Assembly (NCBI RefSeq): GCF_001509475.1
Contig: NZ_LLZG01000047.1
Span: 1-64,000, forward strand
DNA from: Streptomyces regalis
Lineage (GTDB): Bacteria > Actinomycetota > Actinomycetes > Streptomycetales > Streptomycetaceae
Length of the DNA stretch: 64,000 nucleotides
Direction of reading: 5' to 3'
The notes under the pieces were generated by a model. That model ran no database searches. It saw only the letters and a list, made by a program, of their open reading frames with translations, and was not told the DNA's origin. Each line of letters opens with the position of its first letter. The stretch's first letter is position 1. A program made the translations under genes and the position numbers. Below are positions 55,355-64,000 of this stretch, piece after piece.

Positions 55355-57394
55355 ATGACCGATGGCCGTGACGGACGCGTCGTCACGTTCTACTCCTACA
55401 AGGGTGGTACGGGCCGCACGATGGCGCTGACCAACACCGCCTGGATTCTCGCCGCCAACGGCAAGCGAGTCCTCGTGGTGGACTGGGATCTGGAGGCGCC
55501 GGGCCTGCACCGCTTCTTCCACCCCTTCCTTGACCCCGCGGTGCTGGGCGCCACCACCGGCGTGATCGACATGATCACCGACTACGCGTGGGCCGCCACC
55601 GAGCAGCCGACCACAGTTGCCGACTCCTGGCATCTGCCCTACACCCGGATCCGGACCCATGCCGTCTCCCTGAACTGGGAATTCCCTGAGGGCGGGACCC
55701 TCGACTTCGTCTCGGCGGGTCGGCAGAGTCGAGAGTACTCGGCTCTGGTCAGCGCCTTCGACTGGGACAACTTCTATGAGCGGCTCGCGGGCGGTCTCTT
55801 CCTGGACGCCATGCGCGAGGAGATGAAGCGGCACTACGACTACGTTCTCCTCGACAGCCGCACCGGCCTCAGCGACACCGCGGACATCTGCACGGTGCAC
55901 CTGCCCGACATGCTGGTCGTCTGCTTCACCCTCAGCGACCAGAGCATAGATGGCGCAGCTTCCGTCGCCCGCGAGATCAGTGAGCGCTACGGCGACCGTG
56001 GGATCCGGATCCTGCCCGTGCCGATGCGCATCGACGAGGGCGACAAGGAGAGGGCCGACGCCGGCCGAGCCCTCGCCCGGCGGAAATTCGAGGGTCACCC
56101 CGAGGGGTTCACGGCGTCCGGTCTGGCTTCCTACTGGGCTTCAGTGGAGATCCCATACCGGCCCTTCTACGCATACGAGGAGATACTGGCGACCTTCGGC
56201 GATGAGCCCGGTGTCGCCAACTCGTTGCTCAGCGCCTTTGAACGTCTCACCGCCTTTGTCTCCGACGGCGAGGTCACCACCCTGCCACCGATCGCGGAGA
56301 CCGCGCGCCGGCGCACGTTTGGCATGTTCGTGCGCCCTCGCGCCCCCCTGCTCACGGATCTCTGGCTCGCGCACGTCCCCGAGGACCGGATGTGGGCGGA
56401 CTGGACGGAGAGTGTCCTGCTCAGGTCGGGCTTCCTCGTTCGAGCTGTGGGGGTCGCGCCACCACCGGACAGGGAAATGGGGAGGGTGGTTGTTCTGCTG
56501 TCCGCGGCGTATATGCGCTCCACGTCGGGTCGCGCTCAGTGGGAGGCGTTGAAGGGCCTGGACGGCACCGGTGCATGGCGTGAACCCGTCCTGATTCGCG
56601 TCGGCGACGGCCCGCTGTCGGGCAGCGACCCGGTGGACCTGACAGGGCTGGACGAGGACACTGCGGCTGCGGCACTGTTGCGCGCTCTGGACCGCCCCGC
56701 TCTGCCGAACCATGATGCGGTGCCGACTCCCCGCTTTCCCGGCACAGTGCCCGCGGTGCAGAACGCTCCCGTACGCAACCATTTCTTCACCGGCCGCCAG
56801 GTGATCCTGGATGCCTTGCGCGATCAACTCGTAACAGCGTCGGCGCCATTGGTGGTGCAGGGGCCGACTGGTGTCGGCAAGTCACAGGTCGCACTGGAGT
56901 ATGCGCACCGCTTCTTGGCCGACTACGACCTGGTGTGGTGGGTACCTGCCGCCGAGGCCGAGCAGGTGGTCGCCTCACTGGCCGAACTCGCCGACCGCCT
57001 GGACGTCCCGAGCGCCCCCGACGCCTGGTCCGCCGCCCGACAAGCCCTGGACGCGCTGAACAGGGGGAGGCCGTATGCCCGATGGCTCCTGGTGTACGAC
57101 GGCGCGGAGGACCCTCAACAGATGACCCCGTACGTCCCCGAAGGCGGCCATACCCTGATCACCACGCGGAACCCGCACTGGGGTCGGCTCGCCGCCACTC
57201 TCGATCTGGATACCTTTCTGCGGGAAGAGTCCGTGGAGCACCTACGGCGCCGCGTCCGGGATCTGTCGCTCGAAGGCGCCCAGCACGTGGCCGACGCAGT
57301 GGGCGACCTGCCGTCGGCGGTCGATCAAGCCGCCGTCTGGCTGGACGAAACGGCGATGTCAGCCGACGCCTACCTTGAGCAGTTGCAGGAATAG
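55355..57394 (+). CDS. Second FxsT-like protein, truncated by an IS3-family element
   Basis: 679 residues closely parallel to the FxsT at 48432: P-loop SYKGGTGRTMALTNTAWILA, VLVVDWDLEAPGLHRFFHPF, DYVLLDSRTGLSDTADI, a TIR-like region (LWLAHVPEDRMWADWTESVL) and an NB-ARC domain with intact Walker A GPTGVGKSQVALEYAHR. The frame ends YLEQLQE-stop at 57394, exactly where the intact relative goes on into its winged-helix and TPR half, and IS3 sequence begins there. So the TPR half, about 600 residues, is lost. ATG at 55355 has GGGAG upstream. It is divergent from the TIR operon. It may still make a shorter ATPase/NB-ARC protein. Confidence 0.85.
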   Translation: MTDGRDGRVVTFYSYKGGTGRTMALTNTAWILAANGKRVLVVDWDLEAPGLHRFFHPFLDPAVLGATTGVIDMITDYAWAATEQPTTVADSWHLPYTRIRTHAVSLNWEFPEGGTLDFVSAGRQSREYSALVSAFDWDNFYERLAGGLFLDAMREEMKRHYDYVLLDSRTGLSDTADICTVHLPDMLVVCFTLSDQSIDGAASVAREISERYGDRGIRILPVPMRIDEGDKERADAGRALARRKFEGHPEGFTASGLASYWASVEIPYRPFYAYEEILATFGDEPGVANSLLSAFERLTAFVSDGEVTTLPPIAETARRRTFGMFVRPRAPLLTDLWLAHVPEDRMWADWTESVLLRSGFLVRAVGVAPPPDREMGRVVVLLSAAYMRSTSGRAQWEALKGLDGTGAWREPVLIRVGDGPLSGSDPVDLTGLDEDTAAAALLRALDRPALPNHDAVPTPRFPGTVPAVQNAPVRNHFFTGRQVILDALRDQLVTASAPLVVQGPTGVGKSQVALEYAHRFLADYDLVWWVPAAEAEQVVASLAELADRLDVPSAPDAWSAARQALDALNRGRPYARWLLVYDGAEDPQQMTPYVPEGGHTLITTRNPHWGRLAATLDLDTFLREESVEHLRRRVRDLSLEGAQHVADAVGDLPSAVDQAAVWLDETAMSADAYLEQLQE

Positions 57395-58314
57395 GCCCAG
57401 CCAGTACGGCCGCAGCCACCCGAAAATCAATGCCGGCCGGAACCGGGTGAAGCCAGCGACTGTCAATCCCCTCCGAACGTGGAGACCTTCCAAGAAGTCG
57501 GTGATCCAGGTGGCGATCCTGATCTGGGCCTCGGCGCGGGTGGCGAAGGTGTGCCGGTGGACGTATTCGACCTTGAGCACGCTGTTGAACGCCTCGCTGA
57601 CGCCATTGTCGAAGCATGATCCGACACGGCCCATGGACGGGAAGACGTCCAGCCTGCGGCAGGCCCGCCGGAACCTGCGGCAGCCGTACTCGCTTCCGCG
57701 ATCACTATGAAGAATGACGCCGCGCACGTCACCGCCGCGGGTGGCTGCGGTCATGTTGAGGGCGGCGACTACCAGGCAGGCGTCGTGACGCTCTCCCATT
57801 GCATAGCCGAGCAGGCGGCGGGAGAACAGGTCGATGACCGTGGCCAGATACAACTTGCCCTCGCCGGTCTCGATCTCCGTCATGTCCCCGCACCAGACGA
57901 GATCGGGCCCCTCTGCGGTGAAGTCCCGCTTCACGTAGTCCGGTGCGGCGGGCCGTTTGCCCGGCCGGGTCAGCCCCCTGCGTCTGCGGACCTCCGGGCA
58001 ACCAGGCCGAGTTCGGCCATGAGTTTGGCGATGGTGTTGACCGACACCCGCCAGCCCTGCCGCATCAGCGTGATCCAGATCTTCGGCGAGCCGTAGGTGC
58101 CGCCGGACTGGGTAAACACCTCTTTCACCGCCTCGGCCAGCTGCTGCCGGCGGACCTCACGGCCGGTGGGCCGGCGGCTGCGGTGCTTGTAGAACCACGA
58201 CTCGCTCACGCCCAGGGCGCGGCAGGAGACGCGGTGCGGGATGCCGCGCATGGTCCTTTGGCCGCCGATCGCCCCGATGACGGACGTCGGGTCCGCCACG
58301 GCTACTTCACCCAC
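57359..58314 (-). pseudogene. IS3-family transposase OrfB, frameshifted
   Basis: The N-terminal half (57970-58314) has GQRTMRGIPHRVSCRALGVS and TYGSPKIWITLMRQGWRVSV, the HTH_21 part of OrfB. The catalytic half (57359-57934) has DLVWCGDMTEIETGEGKLYL (Asp), GVILHSDRGSEYG (Asp) and NGVSEAFNSVLKVEYVH (Glu), all in another frame, so a shift lies near 57940-57970. The C-terminus after TWITDF is also off the family pattern. Confidence 0.8.
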
Positions 58315-58515
58315 AGGACCATGCAGCGTTTGAGGACATCACGCTCCATCGCGAGTTCCTTGTTGTCCCGTTTGAGCTGGGCGTTCTCCCGCTGCAGCCG
58401 CTCCAGCTCGTCATTCCCGCCGCCCGGAGCGTGCCCGCGCGACCGGCCCGCGATATCCAACTGGCTAGCGTGGTCTCGTTGATCCCCAGATCCTTCGCGA
58501 CCTCGGCGACAGTCT
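57390..58515 (-). mobile_element. Degenerate IS3-family element
   Basis: Covers frameshifted orfB and the tail of orfA (58307-58515; VAEVAKDLGINETTLASWIS, followed by a frame change to NDELERLQRENAQLKRDNKE). The orfA N-terminus is missing at the right-hand edge (about 58515), next to the start of the membrane-protein gene. Left end is at the truncation point of the FxsT-like gene. Terminal repeats were not resolved. Confidence 0.7.
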
Positions 58516-58537
58516 TGCAGGGAGAAGGCGGTGGTCT

Positions 58538-59080
58538 GTGGCGGATCCGGAAGAGGGCGTCAACATCGGGCAGTTGCTGCTTGCTGTGTACCAGAGCGTC
58601 AAGGACGAGCAAGGGCGGGTATCCGGTTCCGCGGCAACCTTCTTTACGCGACGCTCGCGGTCACCGCGACGATCACCACGGTCGCGGCGCAGTCCGATCC
58701 GGCATCGATGCTGGCCGCCCTGCCGCCGGTGTGCATCGTCCTGGGGCGGACGCACCTGGTCAACGACGAGAAGATCTCCGCGATCGGACGTCCGCAACGA
58801 ACTGGGCCCCCGTCTGTCACAACTGGCGGGGTCCAGCGGTGACTTCGCGGCATTCGGATGGCAGAGGGCCCATCGCAGCGACGCGCGCCGCCGCTCTCGC
58901 AAAGCCTTCCAGTGCGTGGTGGACTTGGCGGTGTTCTACGTGCTGCCGCTGGTGGTGTTCTGGGCTGGCGGACCGGGCGGCGGGCTGCTCGTCGCCCTGT
59001 CGGTGCTGGAGGCGCTGGCGGTGGCCGGCCTCGCCGTGCAGGTCGTGCTGTACGCCAGGCCAGCGCGCGGTGCGGCCTGA
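58538..59080 (+). pseudogene. Small membrane protein gene with two compensating frameshifts
   Basis: From GTG 58538 the frame reads VADPEEGVNIGQLLLAVYQS and VKDEQG. Near 58625 the coding sense moves to another frame (FRGNLLYATLAVTATITTVA, then LPPVCIVLG and THLVNDEKISAIG) and near 58790 back to the first (RNELGPRLSQLAGSSGDFAA, then CVVDLAVFYVLPLVVFWAGG). Combined, it is a roughly 180-residue protein with about four membrane helices and a helical N-terminus. As sequenced, the product keeps its ends but has about 55 scrambled residues with both N-proximal helices lost. It directly precedes the big P-loop protein (61 bases) and is probably its partner. Sequencing error is possible. Function unknown. 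Confidence 0.65.
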
Positions 59081-59141
59081 ACCTCTACCGTTGACCTACG
59101 GCTCCGAGCGGGCCGGTTGTGTCGAGCGGGGGAAGGGGCAG

Positions 59142-62100
59142 ATGGACGAGTCGTTGCCGACGTCGTTGCTGGCGGCGTTGGCCGAAGGCGCCGGCGGGGA
59201 GGCCGGGCGCCGGCTGGTGGAGGAACTGGCGCGGGCGCTGGCACAGGACCCGAGTGCCTCCGCACAAGTGCTTGCCGAGGCGGCTGCCCAGCCCGCCCGG
59301 CAGGAAGCGGTGCGGTCCTGGGTCGACCGGTTGGCAGCCCTGTTCGTCGCCGATCCGCAGATCGCGCAAGCGGTTGCGGAGGCTATGCAGCGGCATACGC
59401 CGGGGAGCGCGGAGACCTGGTATCTAGGGGACCACATCGACTTCCGGGGCGGAGTCTTCCTGGGCGATGTGGTCGGCACGCAGGTCGTGATCCAGCAGAA
59501 CGGGCCCGCGGAGTCGGATCCCTGGATGAAACCCGACGACTACCTCCGCCAGGTGAACCAGGGCTCGGTCTACACGCACCGCTGGCGACTCGTCGGACGT
59601 ACTCAGACCATGGACAGCCTCGTACCGTTCGCCACGAACGAGCAAGGAGGCGTCGCGCTCCTCATCGGTAGGGGCGGAGTCGGGAAGACGAAGATCGTGA
59701 CAGCTCTGTGCGAAGCGCTGCGCGAGGCAGAGCCCGCCGTCGAAGTACGGGTGCTCGGCCCCGACTCCGCCATCGGCCCGGGCTCGTTCAGGGAACTGCC
59801 GAGCACAGGCAGTCTTCTGGTGATCGTCGACGACGCACACGACAACACCCTCCCCCTGGAAAAGGTTGTTTCCGCGGTCCGGAGCGCCAACGGCTCCGCC
59901 AACGTACTGCTCTCCCTACGGCCCTACGGCGTGGCCCACGCCCGTCGCGCACTGGCCCAGGCCGGCCTGCACGCGAGCGAGGCCACCATGGTCGAGATCG
60001 GGGACCTGGACTTCGACGACGCCCTCTCCTTGGCCAGCGAGATCCTGGACGAAGTAGTACGGTTTCACGCACCGAGGCTCGCCACCGCGGCACGGGATTG
60101 CCCGCTGCTGATCGTCACCGGCGCATCGCTGATCAACAGCGGAGCCCTGGACCCCAGGAGATTCGAGGGCGACGAGCAACTCCACCTGGAACTCACGGAC
60201 CGGCTTGCCGAGGCGCTGACCGCCGATCCGGCATCCGGGCAGGTACCCCAGGACCTGCTTTTTGCCCTCGCCGCGTTCCAGCCTGTGCGGCTTGCGGAAC
60301 CGGAGGTCCGCACGTCGCTGGAAGCCCTGATCGGCTTGCCGTTCGACGTCTGCGCCCGGCACTTGGCGACCCTGGAGGGTGCCGGGGTGGTGCTGAGCCA
60401 CGGCACCACCGTGCGTCTGGTGCCGGACCTGCTGGGTGACGCCCTGCTCGTCAAGGCAGCGCTTCACAGCAGCACAGGGCTGCCCACGGGCTACCTCGCC
60501 AGAGCCATGGAAGCCGGCCAGGGGAGTGCGCTGGCCCACTTGGTGGTGAACACCGGCCGTGTGGAGTGGCAACAGGGCACCGGAACCGGCGGGCTGATCC
60601 AGCCCCTGTGGGAGCAGATCACGGCAGCGTTCCGCGCTGCGGACGCACGGGAGCGGGTGAGTCTGTTGGAGGTCGTGGTGAAGGTCGCCTTCTTCCAACC
60701 ACGGCGGGCTATCGACCTGGCCACGTGGGCGGTGGACAACCCCTGCGACCCCGTCACCGCGGAAGTCGGGTTCGGATTGACCCACACCTGGACCGACACG
60801 GATGTGCGCTATGCCCTGGCCCCTGTCCTCCAGGCTGCCGCTCATTCTCTGGAGTTCCTGCCGCAGGCGGCCTCCCTTCTCTGGTGCCTGGGCCGCGACG
60901 ACCAGCGCCCCCTGCCTCAATACCCCTTGCACCCCTTGCGGATTCTGGCGGAACTGGCCGGCTACACCCGCTGGGGCCCCACCGAGTACCAGCAGATCCT
61001 CGTCAGCCAGGTCGAGCGCTGGCTGGCCCGCGCACCCGCCACTCCGTCCGTCCACCAGCCGCTGAGCGTGCTCGCCCCTGTGCTGACCACGGAAGACCAT
61101 GACGAGCTGTGGACACCCACGACCTGGACCCTGACCTTCCGCCCCTACGTGCTGGACCCCACCAGGGAGGTCCTGGACATGCGCGGCGCGGCGCTGGACC
61201 TGGCGTTCGAGGAGCTGGGACACCCGCAGCTCGAACGCGCCTCCGCGGCCCGCTCCCTCATCGGCAACGCAATCAGCCTGCCACTTGGCGGTTTCGGGCT
61301 GACGGTGACGGACGCCATGTGCCAGCCGTGGATCCCACACCTCGCGAGCACCATCGACCGGCTGCACCGATACATCGTTGAGCACCCCCTGCCGCCGGCA
61401 ATCCTGCTCGCCGTGCGCACTGAGCTGCGCTGGCACGCACAGCACGGCCCCGACGGCCTCCGTCGCCTCGCCGAAGACCTGTTGAGCGCAATCCCCACCT
61501 CACCGGACAACGAACTCGCCCGGGCGCTACACGGCGGACCGGCCGACCCGGCCGTCTACTCCGACGTCTCGGACTCGCGTGCGGCGCAAGACGCGCTGTT
61601 CAGCGACGCGATGGCCGCTCTCGCCGACTGGACAGACGAAACGATCGCCGCGCGCGTCGATGTCTTGCTCAGCGAGAACGACAGGGTCTTCGGCACCGAC
61701 AGCGGACGAGCCCGGTCCTTCATCCGGACGCTGGTCACCCACCGCCCGTCCGTCGGCGAAGCCATCTGCGAGCAAGCCATGGCCGCGCCCGAGTGCTCGC
61801 TGGCATCGCTGGTGTCGGTCACTCTCGCTGCAATGGGACACTCCGCCGGCGACCGCGCGGTCCACTGGGGTCGAACGCTCATGGGCTCGGAGAACACCGA
61901 ACTCACCCGGGAAGTGGCACAGGCGTTTGGTAACCAGCGCGGTCGCGGCGATCTGCTGGACGGCGAGGCGGACCTGCTGCGCGAACTCGCCATCCACGGG
62001 GACAACATCGTGCGCAGGGCCACTCTCGGCGCCGTGCACGTCATCGCCGCGCAGCACAAGGACCTGGCCGTCGAACTGCTCACCGCATCGCCCGCCATGG

Positions 62101-62906
62101 AGACAGCGGACTTTGAGGCGTTCGCCATGGCTGTGGCCGGTGCCCCATACAGACCGATGTCCTGGTCGGATCTCTCCAATGACCAGCAGGAGGCATTCCT
62201 CACCGCCCTGACCGCAGCACCGTCCATCGACGGCTACGAGATCGGCCGGTTCCTCGCAGAACTTGCCAGCGCCGAACCCCTTACCGTCATCGAACTGCTC
62301 GAAGCAAGGGCGGAGTCCTCACCAGGCCAAGCGACTGGCATGCACTCCGCCCTGCCCTTCCGCTGGCATGTGACACCGCCGTTCCTCGATCACGACGACT
62401 TCCCGGACCTGCTGCGACAGATCCGCGACTGGATCGCCGCCGACCCGGAGTCCGCCCGCAGGCGCTACCTGGGAGCCCACCTCTTCGAGCTTGTCGCCGG
62501 GTCTTATGACGCCCGGGTCACTGATGTGATCGGCGAGTATCTCGACGACAGCGACCCCGTGAAGATCACGGTCGCCGCGGCAATGCTGTCCAAGGCACCC
62601 CGGACGCTCGTCTGGGACGTCGGGTTCGTACGCTGCTGCCTGCGTGCCGCGGACCGCCACGGAGACGACAGCCTGAAGAGAATGAGGGGCGCCCTGTACG
62701 ACGCTTGCATGGGCGGGATGCGTTGGGGGACGCCTGGCGAGCCCCACCCCGAGGATATAGAGCAGCAGGCGAAGGCCACTGAGTTGGCCGACGGATGTGT
62801 CCGGGGTAGCGTCGAGGAACAGTTCTACCGCGATCTCGCGCACGCCGCCCTGGACCGTATGCGGGATGAAACGGACGAGCTCCCCCCGGACGGCCGAGAC
62901 TGGTGA
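59142..62906 (+). CDS. Large P-loop (STAND-like) protein, 1254 residues
   Basis: Starts MDESLPTSLLAALAEGAGGE at ATG 59142 with GGAAGGGG upstream. Residues 1-110 are a helical N-terminal region, followed by a short beta segment (YLGDHIDFRGGVFLGDVVGT) of the type that links effector to NTPase in STAND proteins. NTPase: Walker A LLIGRGGVGKTKIVTALCEA near residue 178, Walker B SLLVIVDDAHDN near 227, LLSLRPYG sensor-like. Residues 450-1254 are mainly alpha-helical with HEAT-like periodicity and no recognised enzyme domain. No membrane segments. It lies in the same orientation as the preceding membrane gene. A defence or NTP-dependent signalling role is inferred from architecture and neighbours only. 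Confidence 0.75.
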   Translation: MDESLPTSLLAALAEGAGGEAGRRLVEELARALAQDPSASAQVLAEAAAQPARQEAVRSWVDRLAALFVADPQIAQAVAEAMQRHTPGSAETWYLGDHIDFRGGVFLGDVVGTQVVIQQNGPAESDPWMKPDDYLRQVNQGSVYTHRWRLVGRTQTMDSLVPFATNEQGGVALLIGRGGVGKTKIVTALCEALREAEPAVEVRVLGPDSAIGPGSFRELPSTGSLLVIVDDAHDNTLPLEKVVSAVRSANGSANVLLSLRPYGVAHARRALAQAGLHASEATMVEIGDLDFDDALSLASEILDEVVRFHAPRLATAARDCPLLIVTGASLINSGALDPRRFEGDEQLHLELTDRLAEALTADPASGQVPQDLLFALAAFQPVRLAEPEVRTSLEALIGLPFDVCARHLATLEGAGVVLSHGTTVRLVPDLLGDALLVKAALHSSTGLPTGYLARAMEAGQGSALAHLVVNTGRVEWQQGTGTGGLIQPLWEQITAAFRAADARERVSLLEVVVKVAFFQPRRAIDLATWAVDNPCDPVTAEVGFGLTHTWTDTDVRYALAPVLQAAAHSLEFLPQAASLLWCLGRDDQRPLPQYPLHPLRILAELAGYTRWGPTEYQQILVSQVERWLARAPATPSVHQPLSVLAPVLTTEDHDELWTPTTWTLTFRPYVLDPTREVLDMRGAALDLAFEELGHPQLERASAARSLIGNAISLPLGGFGLTVTDAMCQPWIPHLASTIDRLHRYIVEHPLPPAILLAVRTELRWHAQHGPDGLRRLAEDLLSAIPTSPDNELARALHGGPADPAVYSDVSDSRAAQDALFSDAMAALADWTDETIAARVDVLLSENDRVFGTDSGRARSFIRTLVTHRPSVGEAICEQAMAAPECSLASLVSVTLAAMGHSAGDRAVHWGRTLMGSENTELTREVAQAFGNQRGRGDLLDGEADLLRELAIHGDNIVRRATLGAVHVIAAQHKDLAVELLTASPAMETADFEAFAMAVAGAPYRPMSWSDLSNDQQEAFLTALTAAPSIDGYEIGRFLAELASAEPLTVIELLEARAESSPGQATGMHSALPFRWHVTPPFLDHDDFPDLLRQIRDWIAADPESARRRYLGAHLFELVAGSYDARVTDVIGEYLDDSDPVKITVAAAMLSKAPRTLVWDVGFVRCCLRAADRHGDDSLKRMRGALYDACMGGMRWGTPGEPHPEDIEQQAKATELADGCVRGSVEEQFYRDLAHAALDRMRDETDELPPDGRDW

Positions 62907-63063
62907 GGTCGAAGAGATGCCATTGGGGGATTTCCTCATAGAGGGCGGTTACCTGATCGGCATGCCCCTGCACGCATGACGGCAAGGAAGTCGAGCTCTA
63001 AACCACTCTAATAGGACTCCGTTAGGTCTTCCTGTCGGGCCTGCTCCGGAGCATGTTGGGTGT

Positions 63064-63225
63064 GTGGACGCACATGAAGTGAACCGTGTACGGGCGAAGT
63101 TGGCGTTATACGTGGCGGATGTGTTCGCCTCGGTGCCGCGCAAAGACCAGCGGGCCAAGGGCGACTGCTATCTGCGCGGACTGATGCTGGACGGTCGCCG
63201 CAAGTCCATCCAGGCCATTCGCCGA
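63064..63225 (+). mobile_element. IS701-family transposase N-terminal remnant
   Basis: From GTG 63064 the frame reads LYVADVFASVPRKDQRAKGD, then CYLRGLMLDGRRKSIQAI, the conserved N-terminal region of IS701-family transposases. The sense ends after KSIQAI, where the family would continue with MAxRLPDG. From 63226 to 63375 no gene is recognised. Confidence 0.7.
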
Positions 63226-63375
63226 CCGGTGCCGGTGCGTCCGCAGGGCGGCGGGCCGACTCTTCATACGCCCAGCCTGCCCACAGGCGGAGGCCCGTGT
63301 GCGGGCCCGCCGCAGGAGGGGACGTGGCCCCGGCAACCCGTTGGGCGGACATCGAGCGCTACGGACGACAGATCA

Positions 63376-63557
63376 CCACCACGCTGCTCCTCGCACTTGC
63401 AGGACCGCGGGCATGAGGAGGGGGTCAGCGAAGGACAGGTGATTCCCGGCGACGATCGCCGCTGCGCCGGAACATGCTCGTGCCCCTCGACCCGCGGCCG
63501 GAACAGCAGCCGCAGCAGCGGCCCGAGAAGGACGTACTTGAGCACGTGATAGAACAC
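63376..63557 (-). pseudogene. 1-acylglycerol-3-phosphate acyltransferase (PlsC) remnant
   Basis: From GTG 63557 the frame reads VFYHVLKYVLLGPLLRLLFR and PRVEGHEHVPA, the typical membrane-proximal start of actinobacterial PlsC. Near 63465 the sense moves to a second frame, AAAIVAGNHLSFADPLLMPA, which holds a changed version of the NHxxxxD acyltransferase motif (NHLSFAD). The rest is missing. The stretch 63558-63748 shows no gene. Confidence 0.6.
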
Positions 63558-63748
63558 GGCTCCCCACTGCCGAATCAGGTGCTGTGGTTGGCCCGCGTGG
63601 CCCTCATCTCTCCTACGCCCGCCGTCCAGCTCGCCCCGCCTGTGCCCGTGACCCGGATCGTCTCCCCAGGGCGACGTCGTCACCGGCTACCTCATGCAGT
63701 CGGCCGACGCCTGTAAGACGCCAGACCGCGGTACGGGCCGTCACTGAG

Positions 63749-63961
63749 TCAGCGGGCGCAGCCGACGTCCAGCACTACGACCACGTCACCATGGCGGGTG
63801 TATACGAGCCAGCACCATTCACCGAACGCTGCGGCCAGGTCCGAGACCTTTGTCGTCGGGTCCACGGCCACAGCGGTGATGAGCGCGATGATCTCCGCAT
63901 GCACGTCGTCCGGGACGTCGAAGAGCACGTCGGCCGCCGGTTGGATCAGTTCGACTTTCAT
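63749..63961 (-). CDS. Small hypothetical protein (70 residues)
   Basis: Reads MKVELIQPAADVLFDVPDDV and ends VYTRHGDVVVVLDVGCAR. ATG at 63961 has GGGAG 6-10 bases upstream, and this start is better than an in-frame ATG further up. The strand-helix-helix-strand pattern and the C-terminal beta pair (WCWLVYTRHGDVVVVLDV) recall RelE/ParE-like toxin folds, but conserved catalytic residues were not identified, so the function is open. No partner gene is visible before the window ends. Confidence 0.55.
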   Translation of the reverse strand: MKVELIQPAADVLFDVPDDVHAEIIALITAVAVDPTTKVSDLAAAFGEWCWLVYTRHGDVVVVLDVGCAR

Positions 63962-64000
63962 GGTGACTCCCGCGGACAGCAGGAGCGGCACGGTAGGGAG

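Noticed and set aside
1..64000. CRISPR arrays, tandem repeats, rRNA or intact tRNA genes
   Set aside because: No regularly spaced direct repeats and no full cloverleaf or rRNA sequence were seen on either strand.

Overview
The window is high-GC actinobacterial DNA and almost certainly Streptomyces. The evidence is near-universal G/C third codon positions, frequent GTG starts, Streptomyces-type helicase, CYP105-like P450, DUF5132 and FxSxx-COOH-system proteins, and many decayed insertion sequences of the kinds found in Streptomyces chromosome arms.

Layout. 1-7.5 kb looks like ordinary chromosome: an Lhr-type helicase running off the left edge, an AraC regulator with an apparent frameshift, an AzlC/AzlD amino-acid exporter pair and a prenyltransferase-like hypothetical protein. 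At 7.75-8.07 kb a tRNA-like 3' end and two terminator-like hairpins mark a possible integration boundary. From there rightward the DNA is accessory: a GNAT/ISAs1 remnant, YjbQ, a group II PLP decarboxylase, a broken ATP-grasp gene, an intact IS5-family element (12.7-13.7 kb) and an M20 amidohydrolase.

16.1-35.4 kb is a non-ribosomal peptide cluster. A three-module NRPS (C-A-T, C-A-T, C-A-T-TE, with a frameshift in the second C domain) is followed by an HMA-fused ABC exporter. MbtH lies on the other strand between small DUF5132 genes. Then comes a discrete pyrrole-starter cassette: prolyl-PCP dehydrogenase, prolyl-AMP ligase and a free PCP. A CYP105-like P450 follows, with decayed ferredoxin and flavin-reductase genes behind it. 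The inferred product is a pyrrole-2-carbonyl-capped tripeptide with aromatic-type residues at positions 1 and 3. The cluster lies between two same-orientation copies of one IS5-family element, the right copy being a relic.

36.2-43.8 kb carries a PLAT-domain protein truncated by the IS relic, an IS1380 relic, and a tight four-gene operon: response-regulator/thioredoxin-reductase-like flavoprotein, pyranose-2-oxidase-like GMC enzyme, IolE-like TIM barrel, and a beta-propeller resembling the N-terminal half of fungal aldos-2-ulose dehydratase. I infer a bacterial pathway that oxidises a pyranoside and then dehydrates or cleaves the ketosugar.

44-47.6 kb has a truncated decarboxylase pseudogene, an IS110 relic, an AMP-forming ligase and a cysteine-dioxygenase-like cupin. 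48.4-63 kb is a probable defence or conflict island. A minus-strand operon encodes TIR protein, TM-macro protein, TIR-like FxsC and the KGGxGR-ATPase/TIR/NB-ARC/TPR protein FxsT. A divergent second FxsT-like gene is cut off by an IS3-family element. Beyond it lie a frameshifted membrane protein and a 1254-residue P-loop protein. The right edge holds IS701 and PlsC relics and one small gene.

Headline candidates for undescribed systems are the TIR / TM-macro / FxsC / FxsT operon, the pyranose-oxidase / propeller operon, and the pyrrole-capped NRPS. All family names come from motif recognition by eye; no database search was possible.
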